This document shows positions 46,260 to 53,824 of a stretch of 64,000 nucleotides of DNA, piece after piece. Source of the DNA: Pseudobutyrivibrio ruminis (GTDB taxonomy: Bacteria > Bacillota > Clostridia > Lachnospirales > Lachnospiraceae); contig SVER01000016.1 in NCBI GenBank assembly GCA_015057315.1, positions 1-64,000 on the forward strand. The letters are read 5' to 3'. The translations under genes were made by a program, and so were the position numbers. The notes beneath the pieces are model-generated. The model ran no database searches. It was not told the origin of the DNA and saw only the letters and a program-made list of their open reading frames with translations. Every line of letters starts with the position of its first letter. The first letter of the stretch is position 1.

Positions 46260-47237
46260 TTAGGTACTTTCTCTTTTAACTAAAGTTACAGGAAGCAATG
46301 TACGCTTTGGTACTGTCTTTCCTTCAGATGCTGCAACAACCATATCTACAGCAGCCGATGCCATTTCCTTAATAGGCTGATGTATGGTCGATATCGGTGG
46401 ATTGGTGATTTGGGAAATCATAACGTCATCAAATCCTACCAGCTTAACATCCTCTGGTACTCTCTTCCCAAGCTTAGAACACACCTGCAATACCTGCGAT
46501 GCTATCAGGTCAGAACTGGCGAAAACCCCGTCTATTTCATCATCCAGTTCTAATGCACCTTCTAGCAACTCATGATAATCTAAGCTGTTGTACTGGCCAA
46601 TATTAGTCTCAATGACCTTGTAATAAATACCATTCTTTTTACATACCTCTTCAAAACCTAAGGTTCTATCATCAGCTGGCATTGAATTTTCCGTAACGCC
46701 ACTGACGTTTAATAATCTCTTACATCCCTGATCAATCAAATGCTGAGCCGCTAACTCCCCGCCCTGCTTATTGTCGCATTCGACTGCAGCTGTTCCATTT
46801 TCTACATAACGCTCTACTGTAACAAGTGGAATCTTGCTATCTGTGAATTCCTGTACTGCTATGCTAGCTGAAAAAAGAATTATGCCGGCAACTCTATTAC
46901 TAGTGCACATGTCTAAATATACTTTTTCCTTATTATCTCTTCCTTTTGTATTGTAGAGAATAATCTTATAGCCTTTTTTACTTGCAGCATTTTCTATGTT
47001 ACTAATCATCTCTGCAAAATATGGGTGCCTGATGTGAGGCACTATAACACCAATTGTATTAGTCGCTTTCTTAGAAAGGGAACGAGCCACTTCATTAGGT
47101 GTGTAATTAAGTTTTTCCATTGCGGCAAAAACTTTTGCTCTGGTTTCATCACTTATGTAGCCCCTGTTATTAAGAACTCTAGAGACTGTAGTGACTGTCA
47201 AACCACACTCAGCTGCCACATCCTTAAGCGTCGCCAT
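46260..47237 (-). CDS. LacI-family transcriptional regulator of the adjoining sugar importer
   Basis: 325 residues. N-terminal helix-turn-helix ATLKDVAAECGLTVTTVSRVLNN plus hinge helix NEVARSLSKK, then a periplasmic-binding-like sugar sensor domain (NTIGVIVPHIRHPYFAEMIS). It is the fourth gene after the binding protein and two permeases, with a 70-bp gap and RBS AAGGAGGGG. Two matching palindromes with a central CG in front of the operon are its probable operators, so it should repress the importer and itself until the sugar arrives. Confidence 0.93.
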   Translation of the reverse strand: MATLKDVAAECGLTVTTVSRVLNNRGYISDETRAKVFAAMEKLNYTPNEVARSLSKKATNTIGVIVPHIRHPYFAEMISNIENAASKKGYKIILYNTKGRDNKEKVYLDMCTSNRVAGIILFSASIAVQEFTDSKIPLVTVERYVENGTAAVECDNKQGGELAAQHLIDQGCKRLLNVSGVTENSMPADDRTLGFEEVCKKNGIYYKVIETNIGQYNSLDYHELLEGALELDDEIDGVFASSDLIASQVLQVCSKLGKRVPEDVKLVGFDDVMISQITNPPISTIHQPIKEMASAAVDMVVAASEGKTVPKRTLLPVTLVKREST

Positions 47238-47307
47238 TATGCCCCTCCTTAATTTGTTTATATAAATTCTCCCAAAAACGGGAAGGCAAACATTTATGAT
47301 TGCCGTA

Positions 47308-48162
47308 TTACTTAACTGCCCCCGCAGTTATTCCTTCAACGATATATCTCTGAAGGAATAAATATAGGATAAGAATTGGAAGCATTGCAAGAAGTAAAGC
47401 TGCCATAATCAATCCTGTATCTGTTGAATAAGTGCCGTAGAATACCTTTGTTGCGATAGGAATAGTATATAATTCCTTACGACCAAGTACAAGTGATGGA
47501 AGCAAATAATCATTCCAAAATGCCATAGCATCGATAATTGCTACTGTAGCAATAGTTGGCTTTAATATCGGAAATACGATTTGTGAGAAAATCTGCCATT
47601 TGTTACATCCATCAATTGTAGCTGCCTCTTCAAGAGATATAGGTACATTAGTATGAATACTTCCATGGAACATAAATGTTGCCATTGAAAGTGAAAATCC
47701 AATGTGCATGATAATAAGTGTAATTCTGTGATTTAATACACCAAAGATTCCACCATAAAGAGATACTAATGGAACCATAAGTACCTGGAATGGAATAACC
47801 ATTGATGCAATCATAGTTACAAATAAAATCTTGTTAGCCTTCCAATTATTTCTAACAATCAAGTAAGCTGTCATTGAAGATAAAATGATAGTACCAATTG
47901 TAGAAAAGATTGTAACAATAAGTGAGTTGCCAAATGATCTAAAGAAGTTCATCTTCTTAATAGCATTTGGGAAGTTCTCAAGTGTAAAGCCATGTCTTCC
48001 TATTAAAGCAAGTGGATTTGCTGTAATATCTGACTTCACCTTAAATACATTGATGATAACCATTATGAAAGGGAATATAAATGCTACAAATAAAATAGCA
48101 AGTACGATAATCATAATGGCATGTTTAATTTTTTTGTTGCGAGCTGCGATTTCGTTTTCCAT
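47308..48162 (-). CDS. CUT1 sugar ABC permease (MalG-like)
   Basis: 284 residues with six membrane helices; the EAA loop is EEAATIDGCNKWQIFSQIVFPILKPTI. The ATG shares one base with the stop of the MalF-like gene (TAATG). It forms the channel with the partner permease and would need an ATPase encoded elsewhere. Confidence 0.93.
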   Translation of the reverse strand: MENEIAARNKKIKHAIMIIVLAILFVAFIFPFIMVIINVFKVKSDITANPLALIGRHGFTLENFPNAIKKMNFFRSFGNSLIVTIFSTIGTIILSSMTAYLIVRNNWKANKILFVTMIASMVIPFQVLMVPLVSLYGGIFGVLNHRITLIIMHIGFSLSMATFMFHGSIHTNVPISLEEAATIDGCNKWQIFSQIVFPILKPTIATVAIIDAMAFWNDYLLPSLVLGRKELYTIPIATKVFYGTYSTDTGLIMAALLLAMLPILILYLFLQRYIVEGITAGAVK

Positions 48163-49040
48163 TATGCCTGCACCTCCCCTTTCTTTCCAACATAAACCTG
48201 TAATCCACCGATAATAGCACAGATAATAAATAGGATTAATGCCTCTGCCTGACCTGTACCATAATCCTTGTTAATGAATGCCTGGTTATACACGTGCATA
48301 GCTGCAAGAGCTGAGCTTCCGTATGGGTCACCGTTTGTAAGTGAAAGGTTTACATCATAAACCATGAAGCATCTGGTGATTGTAAGGAATAAGCACTGTA
48401 CAAATGAAGCAGTCATAAGTGGAATTGATATATGAATGATTGACTGTGTTCCTGTACAGCCATCAATTTTAGCCGCCTCTATAACATCTTCTGATACGCT
48501 CATAAAGCCTGCTACATAGATAAGCATCATGTAACCTGCATATTGCCAAACAGATACAATGATAAGTGCTGCGATAGCACCAGTTTCTGTGGCAAGTAAT
48601 GACTTAGCGTGTCCACTTGAAATAGTACTTGCAAGCTCAACAAGAGCTTTATTAAATACGAATTTCCAAACATAACCTAAAACAATACCACCAATTAAGT
48701 TTGGAACAAAGAATCCTGCTCTAAAAAAGTTTTGTCCTTTAATACCGCTTGTTACCATATATGCAATGATAAATGCAACGGCATTAACTAAAATAACTGC
48801 GATAGCTGAATAAATGAATGTACGTCCAAGTGATGTCCAATATCCGCTATCCGCAAAAGCGCTAACATAATTATCTATACCAACAAATGGTTTGTTACGA
48901 GATACACCATCCCAACTTGTAAATGTGAGATACAAACCATAAATGAAAGGTATGATTACAACACAAGCAAAAATAATTGTAGATATGCCTGCAAAAAGCA
49001 AATACTGCTTGAATTTATAGCTCATGGTATTTGTTTTCAT
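48162..49040 (-). CDS. CUT1 sugar ABC permease (MalF-like)
   Basis: 292 residues from ATG 49040, preceded by AAGGGA at seven bases; a 21-codon upstream extension (49103) includes cysteines and lies over the intercistronic region, so it is rejected. Six membrane helices and the EAA loop EDVIEAAKIDGCTGTQSIIHISIPLM. Partner of the MalG-like protein. Confidence 0.92.
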   Translation of the reverse strand: MKTNTMSYKFKQYLLFAGISTIIFACVVIIPFIYGLYLTFTSWDGVSRNKPFVGIDNYVSAFADSGYWTSLGRTFIYSAIAVILVNAVAFIIAYMVTSGIKGQNFFRAGFFVPNLIGGIVLGYVWKFVFNKALVELASTISSGHAKSLLATETGAIAALIIVSVWQYAGYMMLIYVAGFMSVSEDVIEAAKIDGCTGTQSIIHISIPLMTASFVQCLFLTITRCFMVYDVNLSLTNGDPYGSSALAAMHVYNQAFINKDYGTGQAEALILFIICAIIGGLQVYVGKKGEVQA

Positions 49041-49138
49041 ATTGATTTCCCTTCTTAATAAATAGGGCCCACAAGTTTTGCAGGCCCAATATATTCTGTA
49101 CAATGAAGTTCGCCCATCTATAATGCCTTCGGCATGGG

Positions 49139-49195
49139 GCTCACAGCATAATTTTTACTTGCTAAAGCTGCGTAAAAAATATGCACTTAGTGAGC
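49139..49195 (-). other. intercistronic hairpin at the 3' end of the binding-protein gene
   Basis: GCTCAC/GTGAGC outer arms enclose GCATAATTTTTAC pairing with GTAAAAAATATGC, 57 bases in all, and cover the stop codon of the binding-protein gene. No U-tract follows, so it is a likely mRNA-stabilising or processing element that raises binding protein over permease. A smaller ATGCC/GGCAT hairpin sits next to it (49123-49135). Confidence 0.6.
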
Positions 49196-50479
49196 AATTG
49201 GTGTTGCTGTCTTGAAGTAATCCTGAACTGCTGTTACAAGCTCTGGTCTTGTCATTGCTTCGTCAAGATACTTCTGCATAATCTCCTGTCCAACTACTGT
49301 CATGTGATCATCTGGTAAGTAGTTGTAGTTAGGGATAAGCTTTCCAGCATCAGCATAAGACTTAACTGATAATGAAAGTGGGTCAAGTGCTGAAGCGTCG
49401 ATGTTGTCAAATGCAGGAACAAGTGCACACTTCTCTGTAAGGAATGCATTACCTTCTGCATCACTTACAAGCCAATTTAAGAAATCAAGTGCTGCCTGTC
49501 TCTGCTCATCAGAAGTTGCATCTGAGCTATCAACGAAGATGTACTTAGAACCACCACCTACAAGCTTTGTGTTTGTATCATCTGATGTGTTCTCAGGTAC
49601 TGGCATGATTCCCATGTTCTCTGTGAAATCATACTGGTTAAGTACTGACCAATCCCAGTTACCACCAAACATAAATGCAATCTGTCCTTCTGCAAGCATC
49701 ATAGATGTTTCTTCTCTATCAGCATTTGCTGCAGAACCCTTAGCATAGTTATAAGCGATTAATGTATCAAATGTATCCATAAGCTCGTTGAACTTCTGGT
49801 TGCTAGCAAGGTCTTCCTCGCCTGCAAGAAGTGAATTAACGAATGCATCTGGATCTGGCTGCTGCTCGTATACTTCTGCGAAGTAGTGAGCTCCAAGTGA
49901 CCAATACTCAGAAAGAACACCAACTGGCTTTTCCATTCCACCAGCTACAAGCTTATCTAAAAGAGTCTTAAAGTCATCAAGTGTTGCAACTGATGCTGGA
50001 TCAAATTTCTCACCTGTGATTGCTTCGATTGCATCTGCGTTGTAGATGATTCCTCTTGCTTCTACACAGAATGGGAAACCAGCAAGCTTATCATTAACTG
50101 TGATACCAAGTGTTGTGTGACCTACCCAATCTTCATTTGAAAGATCATAAGCATAATCATCTGCTAGTGAGTAGATATCTTTTGCGTCAACCATTGTAAG
50201 TGTGTATGGATCGTTAGATGCATACTTTGTTGCAACCTGTGAAGCAACTGTTGTATCAGTATCTGCATTGTATACTTCTACATGAACGCCTGTTGCTTCT
50301 TCGTACTGTTCTGCCATTTCTTCGAACTGTGTCTGAATTTCAGTCTTAGAATTGAGAATAGTAATTGATGTGCCTGAACCATTAGATGAGCTGCCTGATG
50401 CTCCATCTGAACCGCCACAAGCTACAAGTGATGCTGACATAGCAGCTACCACTGCAAGTGATAATAACTTCTTCTTCAT
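49187..50479 (-). CDS. CUT1 sugar ABC transporter substrate-binding lipoprotein
   Basis: 430 residues. Lipobox LVAC, C21 lipidated, then a Ser/Gly-rich linker and a solute-binding family 1 domain (EIQTQFEEMAEQYEEATGVHVEV; GGNWDWSVLNQYDFTENMGIMPVP). It should bind an oligosaccharide; the specificity is not visible. First gene of the four-gene operon, with a consensus promoter overlapped by a LacI-type operator. Confidence 0.93.
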   Translation of the reverse strand: MKKKLLSLAVVAAMSASLVACGGSDGASGSSSNGSGTSITILNSKTEIQTQFEEMAEQYEEATGVHVEVYNADTDTTVASQVATKYASNDPYTLTMVDAKDIYSLADDYAYDLSNEDWVGHTTLGITVNDKLAGFPFCVEARGIIYNADAIEAITGEKFDPASVATLDDFKTLLDKLVAGGMEKPVGVLSEYWSLGAHYFAEVYEQQPDPDAFVNSLLAGEEDLASNQKFNELMDTFDTLIAYNYAKGSAANADREETSMMLAEGQIAFMFGGNWDWSVLNQYDFTENMGIMPVPENTSDDTNTKLVGGGSKYIFVDSSDATSDEQRQAALDFLNWLVSDAEGNAFLTEKCALVPAFDNIDASALDPLSLSVKSYADAGKLIPNYNYLPDDHMTVVGQEIMQKYLDEAMTRPELVTAVQDYFKTATPIAH

Positions 50480-50526
50480 TACAATTAACCCTCCTTCAAT
50501 AGGTTCGTGTGTTGTTTACATTATGG

Positions 50527-50555
50527 ATAATATCATCCAGAGAAATGTATGTCAA
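50527..50555 (-). promoter_or_regulatory. sigma-A promoter of the CUT1 operon
   Basis: On the minus strand TTGACA (50555-50550), 17 bp, TATTAT (50532-50527). The -35 box lies inside the operator, so repression would block RNA polymerase. Confidence 0.8.
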
Positions 50556-50572
50556 TCGGTTGACATACATTT
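50543..50572. promoter_or_regulatory. LacI-type operator O1
   Basis: AAATGTATGTCAA and TTGACATACATTT are perfect 13-bp arms around TCGG. The core TGTCAATC/GGTTGACA has the central CG usual for LacI-family operators. Confidence 0.8.
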
Positions 50573-50681
50573 CAAACGATTAAGTGGTGATTTTGTAAAA
50601 TAGAGTTAAATTAGAGATGTGTAATTTGTATACATTGTACAATTCAAAAAGATATAGCGTTAATTTGATGGATTTTTGGTA

Positions 50682-50697
50682 TGTCATGCGATTGACA
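50682..50697. promoter_or_regulatory. LacI-type operator O2
   Basis: TGTCATGC/GATTGACA, with the same outer arms, length and central CG as O1. The centres are 132 bp apart, suitable for repression by looping. Confidence 0.6.
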
Positions 50698-50710
50698 TTT
50701 TTAGATAGAA

Positions 50711-50765
50711 CCCTCATCCGTCTGCTGCGCATACACCTTGTCTTGCCTCCCGGCTTGGTCGTTTC
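50711..50765 (-). repeat. degenerate copy of the hairpin repeat
   Basis: CCCTCATCCGTCTGCTGCGC is almost the start of the copy at 41649, but the stem has a mismatch (GTCTGC/GCATAC) and the remaining part has diverged. It follows the H1-like gene's terminator on the minus strand. Confidence 0.6.
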
Positions 50766-50767
50766 TA

Positions 50768-50802
50768 AAAAAATAAGCGTTATCGTATATACGATAACGC
50801 TT
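50768..50802 (-). terminator. intrinsic terminator of the H1-like gene, perfect 28-bp palindrome
   Basis: AAGCGTTATCGTAT with its exact complement ATACGATAACGCTT, then ATTTTTTTAG on the minus strand. It contains the recurrent ATCGTATATACGAT motif (50782-50795). The gap 50480-50831 holds this terminator, a repeat, two operators and the CUT1 promoter; no gene is seen. Confidence 0.85.
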
Positions 50803-50831
50803 CCGTTCCAACATAATTAAAAAATAAAGTT

Positions 50832-51278
50832 TTAAAGATCAACTGAACCAACACGATCTTTGTTTGCTACATAATAAATCTTGTTCTCCTCAGGCTTGAT
50901 ATAGATGCTAATCTCCTCAAGAACCTCTTTCTTGTAATCCTTCTTGAACTGAGCCTGAGCTTTCTTTAAGCACTCTGTCTCTGTAAACTCTCTACCCTGA
51001 TACTGGATTACTGATGTTGTTGCAACTGCCTTCTTAGCTTTAGCTGCTGCTTTCTTAACTGTCTTTGTTGCAGTCTTCTTTGCAACTGTTGCTTTCTTAG
51101 TTGCTGTCTTCTTAGCTTCAGTTGCTTTCTTTGATGCAACTGCTGCTTCCTTCTTAACTTCCTCTACAGCTTTCTTTGTAGCTACTGTAGCATTTGCTGC
51201 AGCTGTCTTAACTGTACTAGCAGCTGTTGCAGCTGACTTCTTTACATCATCAACTGTGACCTTTGCGTTTGTTACCAT
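50832..51278 (-). CDS. histone H1-like Lys/Ala-rich protein with a small C-terminal domain
   Basis: 148 residues. Residues 1-90 are a low-complexity run dominated by Lys, Ala, Thr and Val (for example KKTATKKATVAKKTATKTVKKA), like bacterial H1-type nucleoid proteins. Residues ~92-148 (IQYQGREFTETECLKKAQAQFKKDY and the IYIKPEENKIYYVAN strand) form a separate globular domain that I believe is DUF6465-like. Probably a DNA-binding nucleoid or cell-cycle-linked protein; the function is inferred. It has a TATAAT at 51327-51332 (minus) and AGGAGGG before the ATG. Confidence 0.8.
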   Translation of the reverse strand: MVTNAKVTVDDVKKSAATAASTVKTAAANATVATKKAVEEVKKEAAVASKKATEAKKTATKKATVAKKTATKTVKKAAAKAKKAVATTSVIQYQGREFTETECLKKAQAQFKKDYKKEVLEEISIYIKPEENKIYYVANKDRVGSVDL

Positions 51279-51484
51279 TTTTTCACCCTCCTATATGAGC
51301 AAAACATTATTTTTTATTTAAGAATTATTATAGCCATTTGCCTCTTCAATTGCTAGTGTATTGTTGCAATTTTCTACCAAATAACTAATAAATATTTAAA
51401 TACGCATTCTTTTTAGTATATATTGCAAATATTAAATCATAAATAGACTATATTTTTCTTTAGAAAATAATTTTCAAACATTTA

Positions 51485-52468
51485 CTATTTATTGTTTAAT
51501 GTTTCAAAAAATGATGCGCTTGTTAGCTCAGATGCATCCTCAGGAAAGTCTAACTCATCCCACAATTTTGTATTCATATCAGAGAAATATCTATCCTCTA
51601 ATTCTGATACAATATCACTCAAAACCTGCTTACGTCTGTTCTCAATAATTACCTCTTTATTTGCCTCAGAAAGCTCTTCATTATACTTGTCCAAACACTG
51701 GAAAAAATAGTATCCATTATCAGCAGAAATTGCACCTGAAACTTCATCTGTATCAAGATTAAAAACCACTTCATCTATATCACTTGAATACTCTCCTCTT
51801 GCAAAAGTTTTCTGGTAATAATCTAACTCAGTATAAGATGATGCCAATCTCTCAAAGGTATATCCATAATCAATCATACCCTGTATTTCATTTGCCTTTG
51901 CCTCATCTGAAACAAATAAAACAAAAGCCTCCATTACTCTTGCTTCATCCTCAGATACTTCATCATCAACAGAATTCATAAGGCTTTCATAAACCTTTGA
52001 TGCGAGAGCATATTTGTAGTACATTTTTTCTAAATCCTTTTTTCTTGCGCCAGTAAAAGAACGCTCTTTAGAATTCATAGATTTGTAATAAGTCTTTGCT
52101 GCTTCTTCGCATACTTTTTTATCTTCATCAGTAAGCTCTATTCCATTTTCCATGGCATATAAATTAAGCACATATACTCTGGTTAAATGCTCTAAAGTAA
52201 GGTCTTTAATTGAGCTTGCCATTGTATCAGTATCGTAATCATCTGACCACAAATTAACACCATTTACAGAGCCATAAATATTCTTTTCATTTAATAGATA
52301 AACAAGTGCCTCTTTTTTGGAGCACTTCATATCACCAATCTTAAACACTGTGTTAAATCCACTGGAGCCGCCAAAATATACAGTTCTTCCTGCTATCTCA
52401 CAGCCTGAAAATGTTACGCAAATACATATCGTAAATACGATAGCGCAAAATCTCTTTAATAACTTCAT
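51485..52468 (-). CDS. PpiC/SurA-type peptidyl-prolyl isomerase-like lipoprotein
   Basis: 327 residues from ATG 52468 (GGAGG five bases before; the upstream TTG is rejected). Lipobox TFSGC with C23 lipidated. A helical N-terminal chaperone-like part (residues 50-170) leads to a parvulin-like region (ADNGYYFFQCLDKYNEEL). It resembles extracellular foldases such as PrsA, but the rotamase domain is weak. A palindromic ATCGTAAATACGAT (52428-52441) lies in its signal sequence. Confidence 0.78.
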   Translation of the reverse strand: MKLLKRFCAIVFTICICVTFSGCEIAGRTVYFGGSSGFNTVFKIGDMKCSKKEALVYLLNEKNIYGSVNGVNLWSDDYDTDTMASSIKDLTLEHLTRVYVLNLYAMENGIELTDEDKKVCEEAAKTYYKSMNSKERSFTGARKKDLEKMYYKYALASKVYESLMNSVDDEVSEDEARVMEAFVLFVSDEAKANEIQGMIDYGYTFERLASSYTELDYYQKTFARGEYSSDIDEVVFNLDTDEVSGAISADNGYYFFQCLDKYNEELSEANKEVIIENRRKQVLSDIVSELEDRYFSDMNTKLWDELDFPEDASELTSASFFETLNNK

Positions 52469-52482
52469 ACTATCCTCCAAGT

Positions 52483-53568
52483 CTATCTAATAGAGCGATG
52501 ATTATTTTTAATCTTAAGATATAATAAGCTTATCACAACTGTTATGATAAATTCTGCTATAAATAAAAGCCATGTTTTATAAATAGTAAATGGTATCTGA
52601 TGTAATCCCATATAAGCGTTGGCAAATCTTACAATTACATAGTGAATCAAAAATGCCTGTGGGCTAATATCACCAAGTGCTATAAAAAGCTTATTTGAAA
52701 ATAATCTGGTTAACAGACCATTGCATCTATAGAATAAATATATAAGCACAAGTGCCATAATTATATAGCTACTAGACCAGTTTTTTATAGCGGTAATAAA
52801 GTACCCGTTGCCTGGCTTTTCCAACCACACCGAAAAAATAATTATAGCTACAAAAGCTATTATTTCAACAATCGTATATACGATAGTCTCTGATTTATTG
52901 TTCACATATTTTGTTTCACCAAGCACTTTAAAAAGAGCACAGCCTGCAAAAAAATCTCCTATTCTAAATACAGGAAAGCAATACATAAACCAGGTATACT
53001 GCACCCCTTCATGAAACAGTAAAAGAGCAATATATGAAAGCATTACCTGTAGCACCACAATAATTACAGCAGCTGCCAATACCATAGCCACTTTGCTCTT
53101 TTTAATCCATCTAAGAATAAATGGAAAAAGCATGTACAAAAACAGCGCCACTGATAAATACCAGGCAACTCCATTTAAAGCTACATTCACTGTACTGTCA
53201 GGATACCAGGATTGTAGTAATAGTACATTAAGTACTATATTTCTAAGCAGCACATAGCCACCTGCCAAAATATTGCCATTAACCTTTCCAATCCATAGTT
53301 CAATAAGCACTGCTGCAACCATCGTAATGATGTGCAGCAAATACAGCTTTTTAATCTTTCTAACAGAGAATAAAAATGATTCCTTAAGCCCAACTGGCAA
53401 ATCCCTATCCATATATACATAGGCCATTAAAAATCCTGACAAGCAAAAGAATATAGACACACCAAGCTTAGGCCATGAATACACAATCTTTGCATGAGCT
53501 AAAAATATTCCAAGAAAAGCAATGGCTCTCAATGCTTGTAGAGAATAAATCTTTCTGTTAGATTCCAT
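52483..53568 (-). CDS. membrane acyltransferase, OafA/YrhL family (acyltransferase 3)
   Basis: 361 residues with about ten membrane helices. The N-terminal motif YSLQALRAIAFLGIFLAHA holds the conserved Arg and His used for acyl transfer. Members acetylate or succinylate surface sugars. It ends 14 bp before the PpiC-like gene and starts 1 bp after the small protein gene. The target polysaccharide is unknown. Confidence 0.88.
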   Translation of the reverse strand: MESNRKIYSLQALRAIAFLGIFLAHAKIVYSWPKLGVSIFFCLSGFLMAYVYMDRDLPVGLKESFLFSVRKIKKLYLLHIITMVAAVLIELWIGKVNGNILAGGYVLLRNIVLNVLLLQSWYPDSTVNVALNGVAWYLSVALFLYMLFPFILRWIKKSKVAMVLAAAVIIVVLQVMLSYIALLLFHEGVQYTWFMYCFPVFRIGDFFAGCALFKVLGETKYVNNKSETIVYTIVEIIAFVAIIIFSVWLEKPGNGYFITAIKNWSSSYIIMALVLIYLFYRCNGLLTRLFSNKLFIALGDISPQAFLIHYVIVRFANAYMGLHQIPFTIYKTWLLFIAEFIITVVISLLYLKIKNNHRSIR

Positions 53569-53569
53569 A

Positions 53570-53824
53570 TTATGCCTCTACTATCAAGTATCTTCCATCT
53601 TTAAGAGGAAAAACTTCTTCTGAGGATAATATTTCCTCTTCCGTCATTCCACCTATATCCATGCCATCCTCAAGATATGCAATTACCTCTTTTTTATTCT
53701 TACAAACCATGGCACAAACATCCTCCAAAAACTCTAAGGCTTCATCATAGGAATCTGCCACCTTCTCTGGAAACAGCTTTAACTGATTCTCCAAAAATGT
53801 TTCTACTGTGAGTTTGTCGTACAT
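53570..53824 (-). CDS. small protein of unknown function downstream of addA
   Basis: 84 residues, acidic, predicted mostly helical (EEALEFLEDVCAMVC and EEEILSSEEVF) with a C-terminal GRYLIVEA strand. I do not recognise the family. Its ATG overlaps the addA stop by 22 bp, so it is very probably translated with it. Two cysteines lie close together (C-A-M-V-C). Confidence 0.7.
   Translation of the reverse strand: MYDKLTVETFLENQLKLFPEKVADSYDEALEFLEDVCAMVCKNKKEVIAYLEDGMDIGGMTEEEILSSEEVFPLKDGRYLIVEA

Noticed and set aside
49041-49103. 21-codon N-terminal extension of the MalF-like permease
   Set aside because: It overlaps the intercistronic region and has no family similarity; ATG 49040 has a good ribosome site.
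50617-50820. 67-codon frame between the CUT1 promoter and the H1-like terminator
   Set aside because: It overlaps an operator, the degenerate repeat and the terminator and has no ribosome site.
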